Source: Acidobacteriota bacterium
Lineage (GTDB): Bacteria; Acidobacteriota; Polarisedimenticolia; J045
Length of the DNA: 64,000 nt
Assembly: GCA_025456425.1 (NCBI GenBank)
Contig: JALOKP010000017.1
Location: forward strand, 1-64,000
Reading direction: 5' to 3'
The notes beneath the pieces were generated by a model. That model was not told where the DNA came from and did no database searches. It saw nothing but the letters and a program-made list of their open reading frames with translations. Every line of letters starts with the position of its first letter. Position 1 is the first letter of the stretch. The position numbers were made by a program, and so were the translations under genes. Positions 32,840 through 42,975 of this stretch are shown one piece after another.

Positions 32840-33403
32840 ATGGCCCGCCTGACCAAGATCTACACCCGAACCGGCGACGACGGCACCACGGGGCTCGCGG
32901 ACGGCCGGCGGGTCGGCAAGGACGACGCCCAGGTCGAGGCCTACGGCACCGTCGACGAGCTGAACTCCGCGCTGGGGCTGGCGCTGGCGCTGGGGCTGTC
33001 GAGCGACGTCGCGGCCTCCCTGACCAGGATCCAGAGCGAACTGCTCAACCTCGGCGGCGAGCTGTCGATGCTCGGGAGCGGGGGCCGACGGCCGCCGCGC
33101 GCGCTGATCGAGCCGCGGCACATCGAGCAGCTCGAGGCCGAGTGCGACCGCTTCAACGCCGAGCTGGGCGCGCTGGCCAACTTCATCCTGCCGGGCGGAA
33201 CGACGGGGGCCTCGCAGCTCCACCTGGCGCGCACGATCTGCCGGCGCGCCGAGCGGCGGACGGTGACTCTGGCGCACGCGACCGAGGTCGCACCGGCGCT
33301 GGTCCAGTACCTCAACCGGCTGTCGGACCTGCTGTTCATCGTGGCGCGCTACGAGAACAAGGTCCGCGGCGCCGGCGACGTGCTCTGGGACACGCGGGTC
33401 TGA
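32840..33403 (+). CDS. ATP:cob(I)alamin adenosyltransferase (PduO type)
   Basis: The 187-aa enzyme shows KIYTRTGDDGTTGLADGRRV (ATP site), YGTVDELNSALGLA, FILPGGTTGASQLHLARTICRRAERR and LVQYLNRLSDLLFIVARYEN. It makes adenosylcobalamin. The ATG at 32840 follows GGAGG. Downstream genes import cobalamin-like substrates. I see no cobalamin riboswitch in the 125 bp upstream. Confidence 0.95.
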   Translation: MARLTKIYTRTGDDGTTGLADGRRVGKDDAQVEAYGTVDELNSALGLALALGLSSDVAASLTRIQSELLNLGGELSMLGSGGRRPPRALIEPRHIEQLEAECDRFNAELGALANFILPGGTTGASQLHLARTICRRAERRTVTLAHATEVAPALVQYLNRLSDLLFIVARYENKVRGAGDVLWDTRV

Positions 33404-34293
33404 TGCACCGGGGGGCCCTGCGGCTCGTCGCGCTGGCCGCGCTGGCGGTCGTCGGCGCCACGGGGGCGGCCGCGGGCGCCGCACCGGCACCGGCCGGGGG
33501 CGGCGGAAAGGGCGCGATTCCGCAGCGGATCTGCTCGGTCAGCCTGATGGGGGACGAGCTGCTCTTCCTGCTCGTGCCGCCCGAGCGCGTGGTCTGCGTC
33601 TCGAGCTTCGCCGACGACGCCGAGGCCAGCAACGTCGCGGGGCGCTACCCGGCATCGGTCCCGCGCCTGGTCGCGCGCACCGAACCGGTGCTCGCGGCCC
33701 GGCCCGACCTGATCGTCGCCGCGCCGTGGAACGACCGGGCCTTCCTCTCCGGGATGAAGGCGCTGGGGGTGCGCTCGCTGACGCTCGACGCGGCCGAGGA
33801 CTTCGAGGGGATCGAGCGCACACTGCTGGCGCTGGGGAAGGCGGTCGGCGCGGACGAGGCGGCCCGCGCGCGCGCCGCGGAGCTGCGGGCGCGGCTGCTC
33901 GGGCTCGAGCGCGCGCTGTCCCGGGCCCAGCCGCTGGTGCGGCCGCGCGTGCTCTCGCTCTCGCACCTCGTGGTGGCCGGCAGCGGGACGACGGTCGACG
34001 CGCTGATCCGCCGCGCCGGCGGGGTCAACGCCGCGGCGGCGATCGAGGGGCACCGCAAGCTCTCGGCCGAGCAGATCCTGGCGCTCGATCCCGACGTGCT
34101 GCTGCTGGGCCAGGGGCTCGACACCGACGCCGTCCGGGTGTTGCGCGCCTACCCGCAGCTCGAGGCCACCCGCGCCGCGAAGACCGGCCGCGTGATCCTG
34201 CTGCCGCCTCGGCTGCTGACGACGGTTACGCCGTTCCTGGTCGAGGGGGCCGAACAGCTCGCGCGGAAGCTGCATCCGGAGGCCTTCCGGTGA
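33403..34293 (+). CDS. periplasmic cobalamin/iron-chelate binding protein (BtuF-like)
   Basis: The 296-aa protein has a signal peptide, then the type III binding fold (IPQRICSVSLMGDELLFLLVPPERVVCVSSFADD, LVARTEPVLAARPDLIVAAPWND, and a LSHLVVAGSGTTVDALIRRAGG motif). It delivers substrate to the FecCD permease next door. It overlaps the adenosyltransferase by TGATG, so cobalamin is the likely substrate; iron complexes remain possible. Confidence 0.85.
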   Translation: MHRGALRLVALAALAVVGATGAAAGAAPAPAGGGGKGAIPQRICSVSLMGDELLFLLVPPERVVCVSSFADDAEASNVAGRYPASVPRLVARTEPVLAARPDLIVAAPWNDRAFLSGMKALGVRSLTLDAAEDFEGIERTLLALGKAVGADEAARARAAELRARLLGLERALSRAQPLVRPRVLSLSHLVVAGSGTTVDALIRRAGGVNAAAAIEGHRKLSAEQILALDPDVLLLGQGLDTDAVRVLRAYPQLEATRAAKTGRVILLPPRLLTTVTPFLVEGAEQLARKLHPEAFR

Positions 34294-35345
34294 CGGGCAG
34301 CGGCGCGGCGGGTGCGCGCTCAGGCCCGCCCGCGGCCGGGCCGGTCTCGCGCTGGCTCGTGCTGCTCGCGCTGCTCGCGCTGGCGCTCCTGGCGGGGGTC
34401 GCGTTCGGCGGCGCGGCGGGGGTCGGGCCGCTCGACGCGCTGCGCGTGCTGTTCGGCCTGCCGCCGCGGCACGCCGACCCGGCGCTGGTCGAGCCGCTGG
34501 TCTGGGTCTTCCGGCTGCCGCGCGTGCTGATCATGGCGCTGGCCGGTGCGGCCCTCGCGGTGACCGGCGCGGCGCTGCAGGCCTCGCTGCAGAACAGCCT
34601 CGTCGACCCCAGCCTGGTCGGCGTCTCGGGCGGCGCATCGCTGGGCGCGGTGTTGGCCTACACGACGGGGCTGGCGGACCGCTGGCTGTTCAGCGTACCG
34701 CTGGCGGCCTTCGCGGGGGCGCTGGTCGCGGTCGTCGTGGTCTACCTGATCGCCTACGCCGCGGGGCGGCCGACCACCGGCGCACTGCTGCTGACCGGGG
34801 TCGCGGTCGGCAGTCTCGCCGCGGCGCTGGTCTCGGTGCTGATCCTCGCCACCGCGCAGCACCGCGTGCACGAGATCTTCGCCTGGCTGCTCGGCTCGGC
34901 CGAGGGACGGACCTGGCGCGACGTCCGGCTAGCCGCGCTGCCGGTCGCGGGCGGGATCGCGGGGCTGCTCCTGCTGCGGCGGTTGATCGACGCGCTGGCG
35001 CTGGGCGAGGAGCACGCGCTGTCGATCGGCGTCGACCTCTTGCGCGGGCGGGCCACGGTCTTCGCCGCGGTGGCGCTGGCAGCGGGGGGCGCGGTCAGCG
35101 TCACGGGGCCGGTCGCCTTCGTCGGGCTGATGGTCCCGCACATGGTTCGGACCTGGACCGGCCCCTCGGCGCGGACGCTGCTGCCGGCGTCGATGCTGGC
35201 CGGGGCGGCGTTCCTGGTGCTGGCGGACCTGCTGGGGCGCGTGGTGTCGGTGACGGTCGACCTGCCGGTGGGGATCGTGACGACGCTGATGGGGGTGCCG
35301 TTCTTCCTGTTCCTGCTGCACCGGGCGCGGGTGGGGCGGGGGTAG
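34290..35345 (+). CDS. FecCD-type ABC permease (BtuC-like)
   Basis: The 351-aa protein has about ten membrane segments and FecCD signatures: LPRVLIMALAGAALAVTGAALQASLQNSLVDPSLVGVSGGASLGAV, EIFAWLLGSAEG and VTGPVAFVGLMVPHMVR. It starts at a GTGA overlap. The ATPase normally following (BtuD/FecE) is missing here, and the next gene is convergent, so the ATPase must be elsewhere. Confidence 0.9.
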   Translation: MTGSGAAGARSGPPAAGPVSRWLVLLALLALALLAGVAFGGAAGVGPLDALRVLFGLPPRHADPALVEPLVWVFRLPRVLIMALAGAALAVTGAALQASLQNSLVDPSLVGVSGGASLGAVLAYTTGLADRWLFSVPLAAFAGALVAVVVVYLIAYAAGRPTTGALLLTGVAVGSLAAALVSVLILATAQHRVHEIFAWLLGSAEGRTWRDVRLAALPVAGGIAGLLLLRRLIDALALGEEHALSIGVDLLRGRATVFAAVALAAGGAVSVTGPVAFVGLMVPHMVRTWTGPSARTLLPASMLAGAAFLVLADLLGRVVSVTVDLPVGIVTTLMGVPFFLFLLHRARVGRG

Positions 35346-35387
35346 CCGGGTCGGCCGGGCCCTCCCGCAGGCGGCTCCCGGCTTCGC

Positions 35388-36302
35388 TCACAACCACTGC
35401 AGCAGCGACACCCCGAGGCCGATCGTCGTCTGGCGGTGGTTGTAGTCGATCAGGCTCTCGCCGTACCCGGTGAAGAGCTGCACGTGGCCCTTCAGCTCGC
35501 CGGCGATCGGGAAGTGCCAGTCGAGCTGCAGCGAGCCGTGCGAGCGCTCGTCGAGGCGGAGCGAGTGGCGGCCCGTCAGGTCGATCTCGTGGCCGTGGCC
35601 GCGCCACACGACGAGGACCTCGATCCGCCCGACGAAGTCCTCGATCGCGGGGTTCTCGTCCTGCTCGGCGCTGTCGGGGATCCGCCACCACGGGCGGAGC
35701 TGCACGACCCAGTCGCCGCGCTCGAACCCGGCCATGCCGATCACGCGGTTCCAGCTCCGTGAGAGCGGATCGGCGCGCCCGTTCGACTGGTGGTTCAGGC
35801 TGACGCCCAGCAGTCGCCCGCGGAACCCGAGGAAGGGGAAGTCGGTCGCGAAGCTGAGGATCGCCTCCGGCTCGTAGTTGGACTCCCGGAACGGGCGGGA
35901 GGCGGCCTCGTTGTAGAGCTGCCAGCGCGAGGTCTGCGTGTAGCCCAGCCAGAGGTCACCGTACCGCTTGAACACCCCCTGCCAGATCTTCGTCTTGAAG
36001 CTGAGCTGGAACTCGGCCTCCCAGTCGTCCAGCACGAGCGGCTCCGCCAGCTCGTTCCCCCCGCCCTCGCTGACCGGCAACTCGTTGGGATCGTCGGTCC
36101 AGGTGACGGGGAGGATGTACACCGGCTTGTACGGCCGGATCACGAAGGTGCCGCGCCGCGTCGCCTCGTCGAGTTCCCAGCGGTCGACGTAACCGTGGGT
36201 CGTCAGGCCGAAGACGCTGCCGGTCCGCTCTTCCTCGGCGAGCGCCGTCGTGGGCCCCGCCGCGAGCAGGAGGAGGACGCTGCAGAACTGCCACCTCGCC
36301 AT
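35388..36302 (-). CDS. pldA: outer-membrane phospholipase A
   Basis: The 304-aa protein has a signal peptide cut near ALA, then alternating beta strands. The catalytic region is LGVSLNHQSNGRADPLSRSWNR, with the His-x-Ser pair and the downstream Asn of OMPLA near residues 168-180. It hydrolyses phospholipids that reach the outer leaflet. The start at 36302 gives the better signal; a longer frame begins at 36344. It shows the cell has an outer membrane. Confidence 0.88.
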   Translation of the reverse strand: MARWQFCSVLLLLAAGPTTALAEEERTGSVFGLTTHGYVDRWELDEATRRGTFVIRPYKPVYILPVTWTDDPNELPVSEGGGNELAEPLVLDDWEAEFQLSFKTKIWQGVFKRYGDLWLGYTQTSRWQLYNEAASRPFRESNYEPEAILSFATDFPFLGFRGRLLGVSLNHQSNGRADPLSRSWNRVIGMAGFERGDWVVQLRPWWRIPDSAEQDENPAIEDFVGRIEVLVVWRGHGHEIDLTGRHSLRLDERSHGSLQLDWHFPIAGELKGHVQLFTGYGESLIDYNHRQTTIGLGVSLLQWL

Positions 36303-36416
36303 GTCGGACGTTCTCGCGGGGCGGCGAGCCTGCCGCCACGGCATGATGCCACGCCGGCCGGCGGCCGTGTGTCGACCGACCGATTACGGGCAGCCCCGCG
36401 CCGGCGCCCCTCCGGT

Positions 36417-37775
36417 CTACCCCATGAACCCGACATCCCGGCTGGCGAAGTTCGGGAGCTGAGGGAAGACCGCCGGCAGCGACTCTTCCGCCACGCCGAA
36501 CCAGCGCGCCAGCGTCGCGCCGTACTGGCAGAGGCCCGTGGTCGGGATGAACGCGCCGCGCCCGCCGGTGTCATCCGGGCCGCCGAGCTGCAGCGAGGGG
36601 AAGGTCCCGTACATGTCGCCCCCCAGCACCGCGCCGCCCAGCGCGAGGTGGTGGCCGCCCCAGGCGTGGTCGGTGCCGTTCCCCGAGGGGTTCAGCGTGC
36701 GGCTGAAGTCCGACTCGGTGAAGGCCGTGACCGAGCCCGCCACGCCCAGCTCCTCGGTCGCGCGGTAGAAGGCGGCCATCGCCTCGGAGACCGCCGCGAG
36801 GAGGCCGGCCTGCGAGGGGAGCTGGTCGGAGTGGGTGTCGAAGCCGCCCATCGAGCAGAAGAAGACCTGGCGCCGCAGCCCGTAGACGTCGCGCAGTTGG
36901 ATGAAGCGCGTGACCTCCTTGAGCTGCTGCCCCAGTCCGCTGTTCGGGAACTGCGTCTGCAGCTCCGGCCCGGGCGCCGCGCTGCGCAGCATCTCGTCCA
37001 GCTCGGCGGCCTTGACGCGGGTCTCGTTCGACTTCTGGATCAGCCGCATCCCGCTGTCCATCTGCAGGATCTCCTGGTGCGACTGGGACCGCGCGGCGCG
37101 GTCCTGCTCGTTCGAGACCTTGAGCGCCAGGAGCTCCAGGCTGCCGCTGCCAAGCCCCGCCGAGCCGACCTGCTCGCCGATGCAGAACAGGGCGGAGCCC
37201 GACATCGACAGCGACGGCGGGAAGCCGAGCGTGCCGTTCAGGTCCTGGAGCTGGTCGACGCTGCGACCGCCCCAGCCGGTCGAGGAGTCGCCCGGGATCC
37301 CGGCCTGCATCTGCGCGATCTGGTCCTCGTGCGAGAAGAGCTGGTCGGGGACCGGCACGGTGCGGTCGCGGTACTCGGCGCGCGTGGTCGGGCGGACCAG
37401 GTTGCCGATGTTGGCGACGATCGCCATCCGCCTTTCGGTATAGAGCGTGCGCAGCGCCGACAGGCTGGGGTGCAGCCCGAACTCGCCGGCGGTCGAAGTC
37501 CCGATCGGAAGCACCCCCGTCGACGGCAGCGCCAGCATGCCGCGCCCCCGCCGGTACAGGTCGTAGCGCGCGGCGTCGAGCGGCACGACCAGGTTGTTGG
37601 AGTCGTTGCCGCCGAACATGAAGACGCAGACCAGCGCGCGGTAGTCGCCGGCCTCCTGGGCGTAGGCGTTGAAGCGGCCGAAGCGCTCGAGCGCTCCCAC
37701 CGTGCCCAGCGCCAGCGCCGTGCGGCCGCTGACGCGGAGGAACTCGCGACGCGTCGATTCCCTGCGGGTTCTCAT
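36417..37775 (-). CDS. DUF1501 protein with Tat signal
   Basis: The 452-aa protein begins with a twin-arginine signal (STRREFLRVSGRTALALG) and has the DUF1501 text: LVCVFMFGGNDSNNLVVP, VFFCSMGGFDTHSDQL, TAFTESDFSRTLNPSGNGTDHAWGGHHL. It belongs to the alkaline-phosphatase-like sulfatase superfamily in outline. DUF1501 and DUF1800 genes are paired in many Planctomycetes and Acidobacteriota, as here. The function is unknown; export via Tat suggests a folded cofactor protein. Confidence 0.9.
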   Translation of the reverse strand: MRTRRESTRREFLRVSGRTALALGTVGALERFGRFNAYAQEAGDYRALVCVFMFGGNDSNNLVVPLDAARYDLYRRGRGMLALPSTGVLPIGTSTAGEFGLHPSLSALRTLYTERRMAIVANIGNLVRPTTRAEYRDRTVPVPDQLFSHEDQIAQMQAGIPGDSSTGWGGRSVDQLQDLNGTLGFPPSLSMSGSALFCIGEQVGSAGLGSGSLELLALKVSNEQDRAARSQSHQEILQMDSGMRLIQKSNETRVKAAELDEMLRSAAPGPELQTQFPNSGLGQQLKEVTRFIQLRDVYGLRRQVFFCSMGGFDTHSDQLPSQAGLLAAVSEAMAAFYRATEELGVAGSVTAFTESDFSRTLNPSGNGTDHAWGGHHLALGGAVLGGDMYGTFPSLQLGGPDDTGGRGAFIPTTGLCQYGATLARWFGVAEESLPAVFPQLPNFASRDVGFMG

Positions 37776-40700
37776 CGTGTCCTCCGGCCGCCGCGTGCTG
37801 GACGAGGTACTCGCCCGAAGAGAGCGCGAGGTAGAGCGCCGTCATCGCGCGGCGCGTGGTGCTGGTGCTGTGGGCGTTCAGCGAGCGCAGCAGCGAGTCG
37901 CGCATCCCGGCCGACATCCGGCCGTAGAAGAAGCGCTCGTCGACCAGGTCGACCAGTTGCGTGGGCTGGCCGGCGACCGCGCGGTAGGGCTCGAGGTCGA
38001 TCGCGATCTCCTTGCGGTAGTTCTCGTTGAGGTAGCGGTAGAGCAGGTTGGCCCGCGAGACCGAGGTCAGCGGGGTGTAGATCTGGAACTCCGGCCCGTA
38101 CAGCCCCTCCTCGACCTGGTGCAGCGGCGAGAAGTAGTTGAAGACCGACGGCGACTCCAGCAGCCGCTGGCCCAGGTCGCGGGTCTCGGTCAGGGTCAGC
38201 GTGCGGTCGGGCTGGACCTGCCCGTCCAGCGCGCGCAGCACGCCGGCCAGGTAGAGGATCGGCTCGCGCAGCTTGCCGGTCTCGGGCGTGAGCTCGGCCG
38301 AGCGCGCCTCGGGGTCGAGCAGCACGGCCTTCAGCACCGCGCGCAGATCGCCGCGCACCCCCTTGCCGTTGTTCTCGAACGCCTGGCTCACGCGCGCGAC
38401 GTAGGCCGGGCTGGGGTTGCTCTTGACCAGGTGACGGATCAGCCGCGTGCCGATGAACGGGCCGACGTTGGGGTGGGCCGCGATGTTGTCCAGCGCCGCC
38501 TCCATGTCGAGCGCCGCGCTGCCGCCGGCGGGGATCGTGAAGCCGTTCAGCAGCACCTTGGAACCGGTGTCGTGGGCCGGGTCGTAGGGGACCATCGGCC
38601 CCGAGTAGTTCTGGCGGGTCGGCCAGCGGAAGGTCTCCCCTTCCGGCACCGGCCAGCCCCAGCCGGTCATCGCGCGGGCCATCTCCAGGATCGTGTCCTG
38701 GGTGTAGGTCGGGACCGGTTTGCCGTCGCCGCCCAGCACCGGCGTCCCGTCGGAGTTCAGTTGGTCCAGGCCGATCGAGAAGAGCTGCAGCACCTCGCGC
38801 GGGTAGTTCTCGTTGGGCTGGCTCGAGCCGTCGGCCGCGGCCTTGGCGCTGTTGGCCAGGTCGAGGTAGCGGCCCATCGTCGGGCTCAGCGTGACCGTCT
38901 CGAGCAGCTCGCGGTAGGTCCCGAAGGCCTGCTGGCTGAGCATCCGCTGCCAGATCAGGAGCTGCTCGGGATCGCCCGTCTTGTTCGCCGAGATCACGAA
39001 GATCTGGCCCAGCGCGAAGATCGTTCGCTGCCGCAGCTGGTCCTCGCCCTGCAGCATCGCGCGGCTGAAGGCCAGGCGGACGTCGACGTCGAGGCACTTC
39101 TCGAGCGGCTCGGGGTACTCCGACTCGGGGAGTGCGAACTGCTCGTCGATCCAGCCCTCGAACCCCAGCTCGCGGACCCGGTCGAGCGTCTCGGCGTCGG
39201 GGCCGAAGGCGGCCTGCTCGAGGAAGCGGCCGGCCTCGGCGGCGGAGACGCGGTAGGTCGTCGTCGAAGGGTCGGAGAGGATCGCCAGCGTCGCCGACGG
39301 CGAGATGGAGCCGCCCGGGTCGGGGTTGACGACCTGGATCGCCGCCTTCCGTCCCGTTTCGCGCGACGCGGTGCCGCGGGCCTCGAGGCGGGTCGGCGAG
39401 ACGTAGGTCACGGCGATGTCGACGCCGTTGTAGAGCACGCGCGAGGTCGGCATGTAGCCGGCGCCGCGCACCGAGATCATGAAGGCGCCCGGCCGCACCG
39501 CGTCCGGGAAGACGCCGGCGATCGTCGGCAGCGGGTTGGTGATCGTGACCACCGACTGCCCGGTGGCGGGGGGGGTGGTCGAGCTGGTCGCGGTGATCGT
39601 CACCACGGGCGGGACGGGTGGCATCGGCGGCGCGGTGTACCAGCCGTCGCCGTTGACCTTGCCGAGCGCGTCGTTGCCGCCCGCGATCCCGTTGACCGCC
39701 CAGGCGAACGGGTGCTCCGGGTCGCCCTGCAGCGTGGCATGGAACTGCATCCCGCTGGCGGCCGGCATCGAGGCGGTGGCCGGGTCGATCGTGACCTTGG
39801 TGTTGACGCCGTACTCGATCGTGACCGTGATCGCGTTGGAGCGGCGCTGCGTCGGCATGCTCTCGACGACGGTCATCGAGGCGCGCGGGACCATCGAGGT
39901 CGGGATCGTGCCGGTGGCGGTCAGGCGCGTCGGCGAGACGAAGGTCGTGGTCAGCGCCAGGCTCCCCAGCGTGGCCTTGCTGGCCGGCGTGAACCCGCTC
40001 CCCTCGAGCGTGAAGCTCGCCGAGCCGGTCGCGACCGTCGACGGCGTGACCGACGAGAGCTGGAGCGGCGCGAGCGCCTCGATCGCGATCCGGTAGGGGG
40101 CCGAGTCGCGGGCCGGGGGGCCGCCGTCGTGCAGCACCAGGTCGGCGCCGGGGGCGAGGCTCTCGGGAACGGTGCCGGTCGCCTGCAGCGAGGTCGCCGA
40201 CAGGAACTTCGTGGTCAGAGGGGTGGTGCCGATCGCGGCCCGCGTGCCGGCGGTGAATCCCGTGCCGGTGATCGCGAAGGTCACCTTGCCCGGGGCGATC
40301 TTGTCGGGCGAGACGGCGGTGACCACCAGCGGCTCGACCGGCGTGACCGGCACGGCCAGCGGGTCCGAGCGCCGCGCCGGCGGGCCCTCGTCGAGCAGCA
40401 CGAGCGAAGCCCCGGGGGCCATCGACTCCGGCACGATGCCCGCCGCGAAGAGCAGCCGGTCCGAGATGAAGGTCGTGGTCAGCGCGACCCCGCCGAGCTG
40501 GACGCGGGTCGTCGGCGTGAAGCCGCTCCCGGTGATCGTCAGTTCGACTGCACCGACGTAAACCGCAGGCGGGGCGACGCTCTCGAGCGCCAGCGGCGTC
40601 ACGCGCTCGATCACGATCGCGAGCGGTGCGGAGCGGCGTTCCGGCGTGCTGGCATCGACCAGCACCAGCGCGGCGCCCGGGACCATCGACTCGGGGACCT

Positions 40701-41790
40701 CGCCCGACGCCGTGAGTTCCGTCGCGGAGTGGACCGTCGTGGCCAGCGCCAGCTCGCCGAGCCGCGCGATCGTGTCCGCCTCGAAGCCGCTGCCGTTGAC
40801 CGTGAAGGTCACGGGCCCGTTGTAGACGCGCTCCGGCTCTGCCGTGTCCAGAACCAGCGGCAGGTGACTGACCGCCAGAGTGAAGGGCGCCGAGCGGCGG
40901 GCCGGGTTGGCGACGTCGACGACGACCAGCGGGGCGCCGGGGATCATCGACTCCGGGACGATGCCGCGGGCCTCGAGCGCGGCCGGCGAGAGCAGCGTCG
41001 TCGCCAGCTCCTGCGCACCGAGCAGGACGCGTGAGGCGGCGTCGAAGCCGCTGCCGGAGATCGCCAGCGTGACCGGCCCGGGGTGGACCGCGGAGGGGGT
41101 CACCGAAGCGATCGCGGGGGGAGGACGGACGGTGATCGCGATCGTCCTGGGCTGGCTGGCGCGGCGCGGCGGACCGGGGTCGACGACGACCAGCTCCGCC
41201 TGCGGTGCGAGCTCGTCCGGGACGACGCCCGTCGCGACCAGTTGCGTCGCCGAGACGAAGCTCGCCGCCAGCTCGACCTTGCCCAGCGCGACGCGGCAGG
41301 CCGGGGTGAAGCCGGTACCGGTGAGCGTCAGGCTCACGGGACCGGACTCGATCGCGGCCGGCGCGACGGCGTCGACGACGAGCGGCGCGCCGCCGGGCAG
41401 GATCTTCACGCGGGCAGAGGCCGTCGCGGCCGGGTCGGCAACGCTGGCCGCCTTCACCGTCACCGTGATCCCGCCACCGCTCCAGGCCGGGGCGCGGTAG
41501 ACGCCGCGCTCGTTGATGGTGCCGACGACCTCGTTTCCGCCCGGAACGCCGTCCACCGTCCAGGTCACCGCCCGGTCGGGGGTGTTCTTGACGCTCGCGG
41601 TGAAGCGCTTGATGCCATCGACCGGCAGCGTCGCAGAGGCCGGCTTGAGCTTGATCAGCACCGGCCCTTTGGACTTGGCGGCCAGCGCGGGGAGCGCCGC
41701 GCCGAGCGCGAGCGCCAGCACGACGGCCAGCGCCAGGCGGCGGCGGATCGAGTCAGAGCGGACGGGAGAGGACGGCCCACGCGTGTTCAT
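37772..41790 (-). CDS. DUF1800 protein with seven IPT/TIG-like and two Ig-like domains; 3' end probably frameshifted
   Basis: The long frame begins MNTRGPSSPVRSD, with a signal peptide at about 16-37. Then come one BIG-like domain, six tandem approximately 90-residue TIG-like repeats (each with VTPSAV/VAPPAV, TGSGF and a VPESM turn), a second BIG-like domain, a seventh TIG, and the DUF1800 domain from VSAAEAGRFLEQAAFG to LYLALSSGEYLVQ. The frame does not stop there but continues another 1.2 kb through DUF1501 in the wrong frame, to 36571. A one- or two-base change near the end would give a stop at 37772 in an ATGA overlap with DUF1501, so I mark that as the true end. Confidence 0.8.
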
Positions 41791-41946
41791 GTCGGATCCC
41801 CCACGATCTCGGGGGCGGGAAATGCAAACGGTGGGCCAGTCCGCGGAAACCCGCTCCGCGCGGTTCGCCGCGGTTCGGGCGGGTTCCCGGGGCGAGCGGC
41901 GCCGCAGGGCGGTGCAGTGCGCCGCGGAGGTCGGATGCGCTTTTCG

Positions 41947-42975
41947 TTACGCGGGTGCCGTGCGACGGTCGTCCGCGAAACCGAGCCGTAAGAGCAGCGC
42001 CTCGGCCTCGCGCCCGGCGTCGCCGCCGAGCCCGCGCGCCGCGCGCAGGGCCAGCCGCTCGGCGGCCGGGATGTACTGCGTGAAGCGCTCGCGGCCCAGC
42101 CGCAGCGCCTGGAAGGCGTAGGTCCCGATCGCCTTGAGATCGCGCTGCAGCGCGACCCAGGCGAAGAGCGGGTCGGCGGCGGGGTTGGGGCCGCCCGCCT
42201 CGGCGACGTAGGCGCGCGCCGCCTCGTCCTCCAGCGCGGGGGCGGGGACGACGTACGGGTCGCGCACCAGCGACGCCAGGTCGTACCAGGCCGGCGCGAG
42301 CAGCGCGTCCTGGTAGTCGACGACACCGAGCAACGGGCCGGGGCGCACCAGCAGGTTGCGGGCGTGGAAGTCGCGGTGCGCCAGCGCCAGGGGGCGCGCG
42401 GTGAGCTGCGCGACGATCGCGCCGGAGAACTCTGCGAGTGCCCGGAGCAGCCCCTGGTCGCAGACGCCGCGCCGGCCAGCCACGTCGTGCACGGCGAAGA
42501 AGGCCAGTTCCATCCGCAGGCGCTCTTTCGCCAGCATCGGCCAGGCCAGCGGGTGCTCGACCTTCACTTCCGGCGTGCCGAGCCGCGCGATCCGCCCCGC
42601 GATCCGGCCGGCCTCGCCGTAGAGCGCGCGCTGCTCGGCGCCGGTCTGCGAGCGCAGCGCGTCGGCCAGCAGCCAGTCGCCCAGGTCCTCCAGCAGCAGC
42701 GCCGGGATCCGGTCGTCGCGATCGAGGATCTCCGCCACCGGGATCTCGATCGCGCGCAGCAGCGCGCACGCGGCCTGCATCCGGTCGAGCGCGGCGGTCC
42801 CGCCGCGGGCGTCGACGCAGGCGACGGCGGTCCCCCCCGCGGTCCGCTCGATCCGCCAGAACTGGCGGACCGAGGCGTCCGCGGCCAGCCGCTCGACGCG
42901 GCGCGCGGGCCCGAAGCGGCGGCGCAGCAGGCGCTCCACGGTGGCGGCGGGGCGGGCTTCCGCGGGCGGCGTCAC
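41947..42975 (-). CDS. phosphotransferase (AmgK-like sugar kinase, APH fold)
   Basis: The 342-aa enzyme has the aminoglycoside-phosphotransferase fold: ALLLEDLGDWLLADAL, the catalytic LALAHRDFHARNLLVRPG, and the metal loop LGVVDYQDALLAPAWYDLASLV. AmgK phosphorylates MurNAc and GlcNAc at C1 in cell-wall recycling. It overlaps the nucleotidyltransferase gene by 4 bp, the AmgK-MurU arrangement. Ecf-type substrate proof is lacking. Confidence 0.85.
   Translation of the reverse strand: MTPPAEARPAATVERLLRRRFGPARRVERLAADASVRQFWRIERTAGGTAVACVDARGGTAALDRMQAACALLRAIEIPVAEILDRDDRIPALLLEDLGDWLLADALRSQTGAEQRALYGEAGRIAGRIARLGTPEVKVEHPLAWPMLAKERLRMELAFFAVHDVAGRRGVCDQGLLRALAEFSGAIVAQLTARPLALAHRDFHARNLLVRPGPLLGVVDYQDALLAPAWYDLASLVRDPYVVPAPALEDEAARAYVAEAGGPNPAADPLFAWVALQRDLKAIGTYAFQALRLGRERFTQYIPAAERLALRAARGLGGDAGREAEALLLRLGFADDRRTAPA

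Noticed and set aside
37669-41034. A plus-strand 1121-aa frame opposite DUF1800
   Set aside because: Antisense shadow, Arg/Asp/Gly-rich, no recognisable domain.
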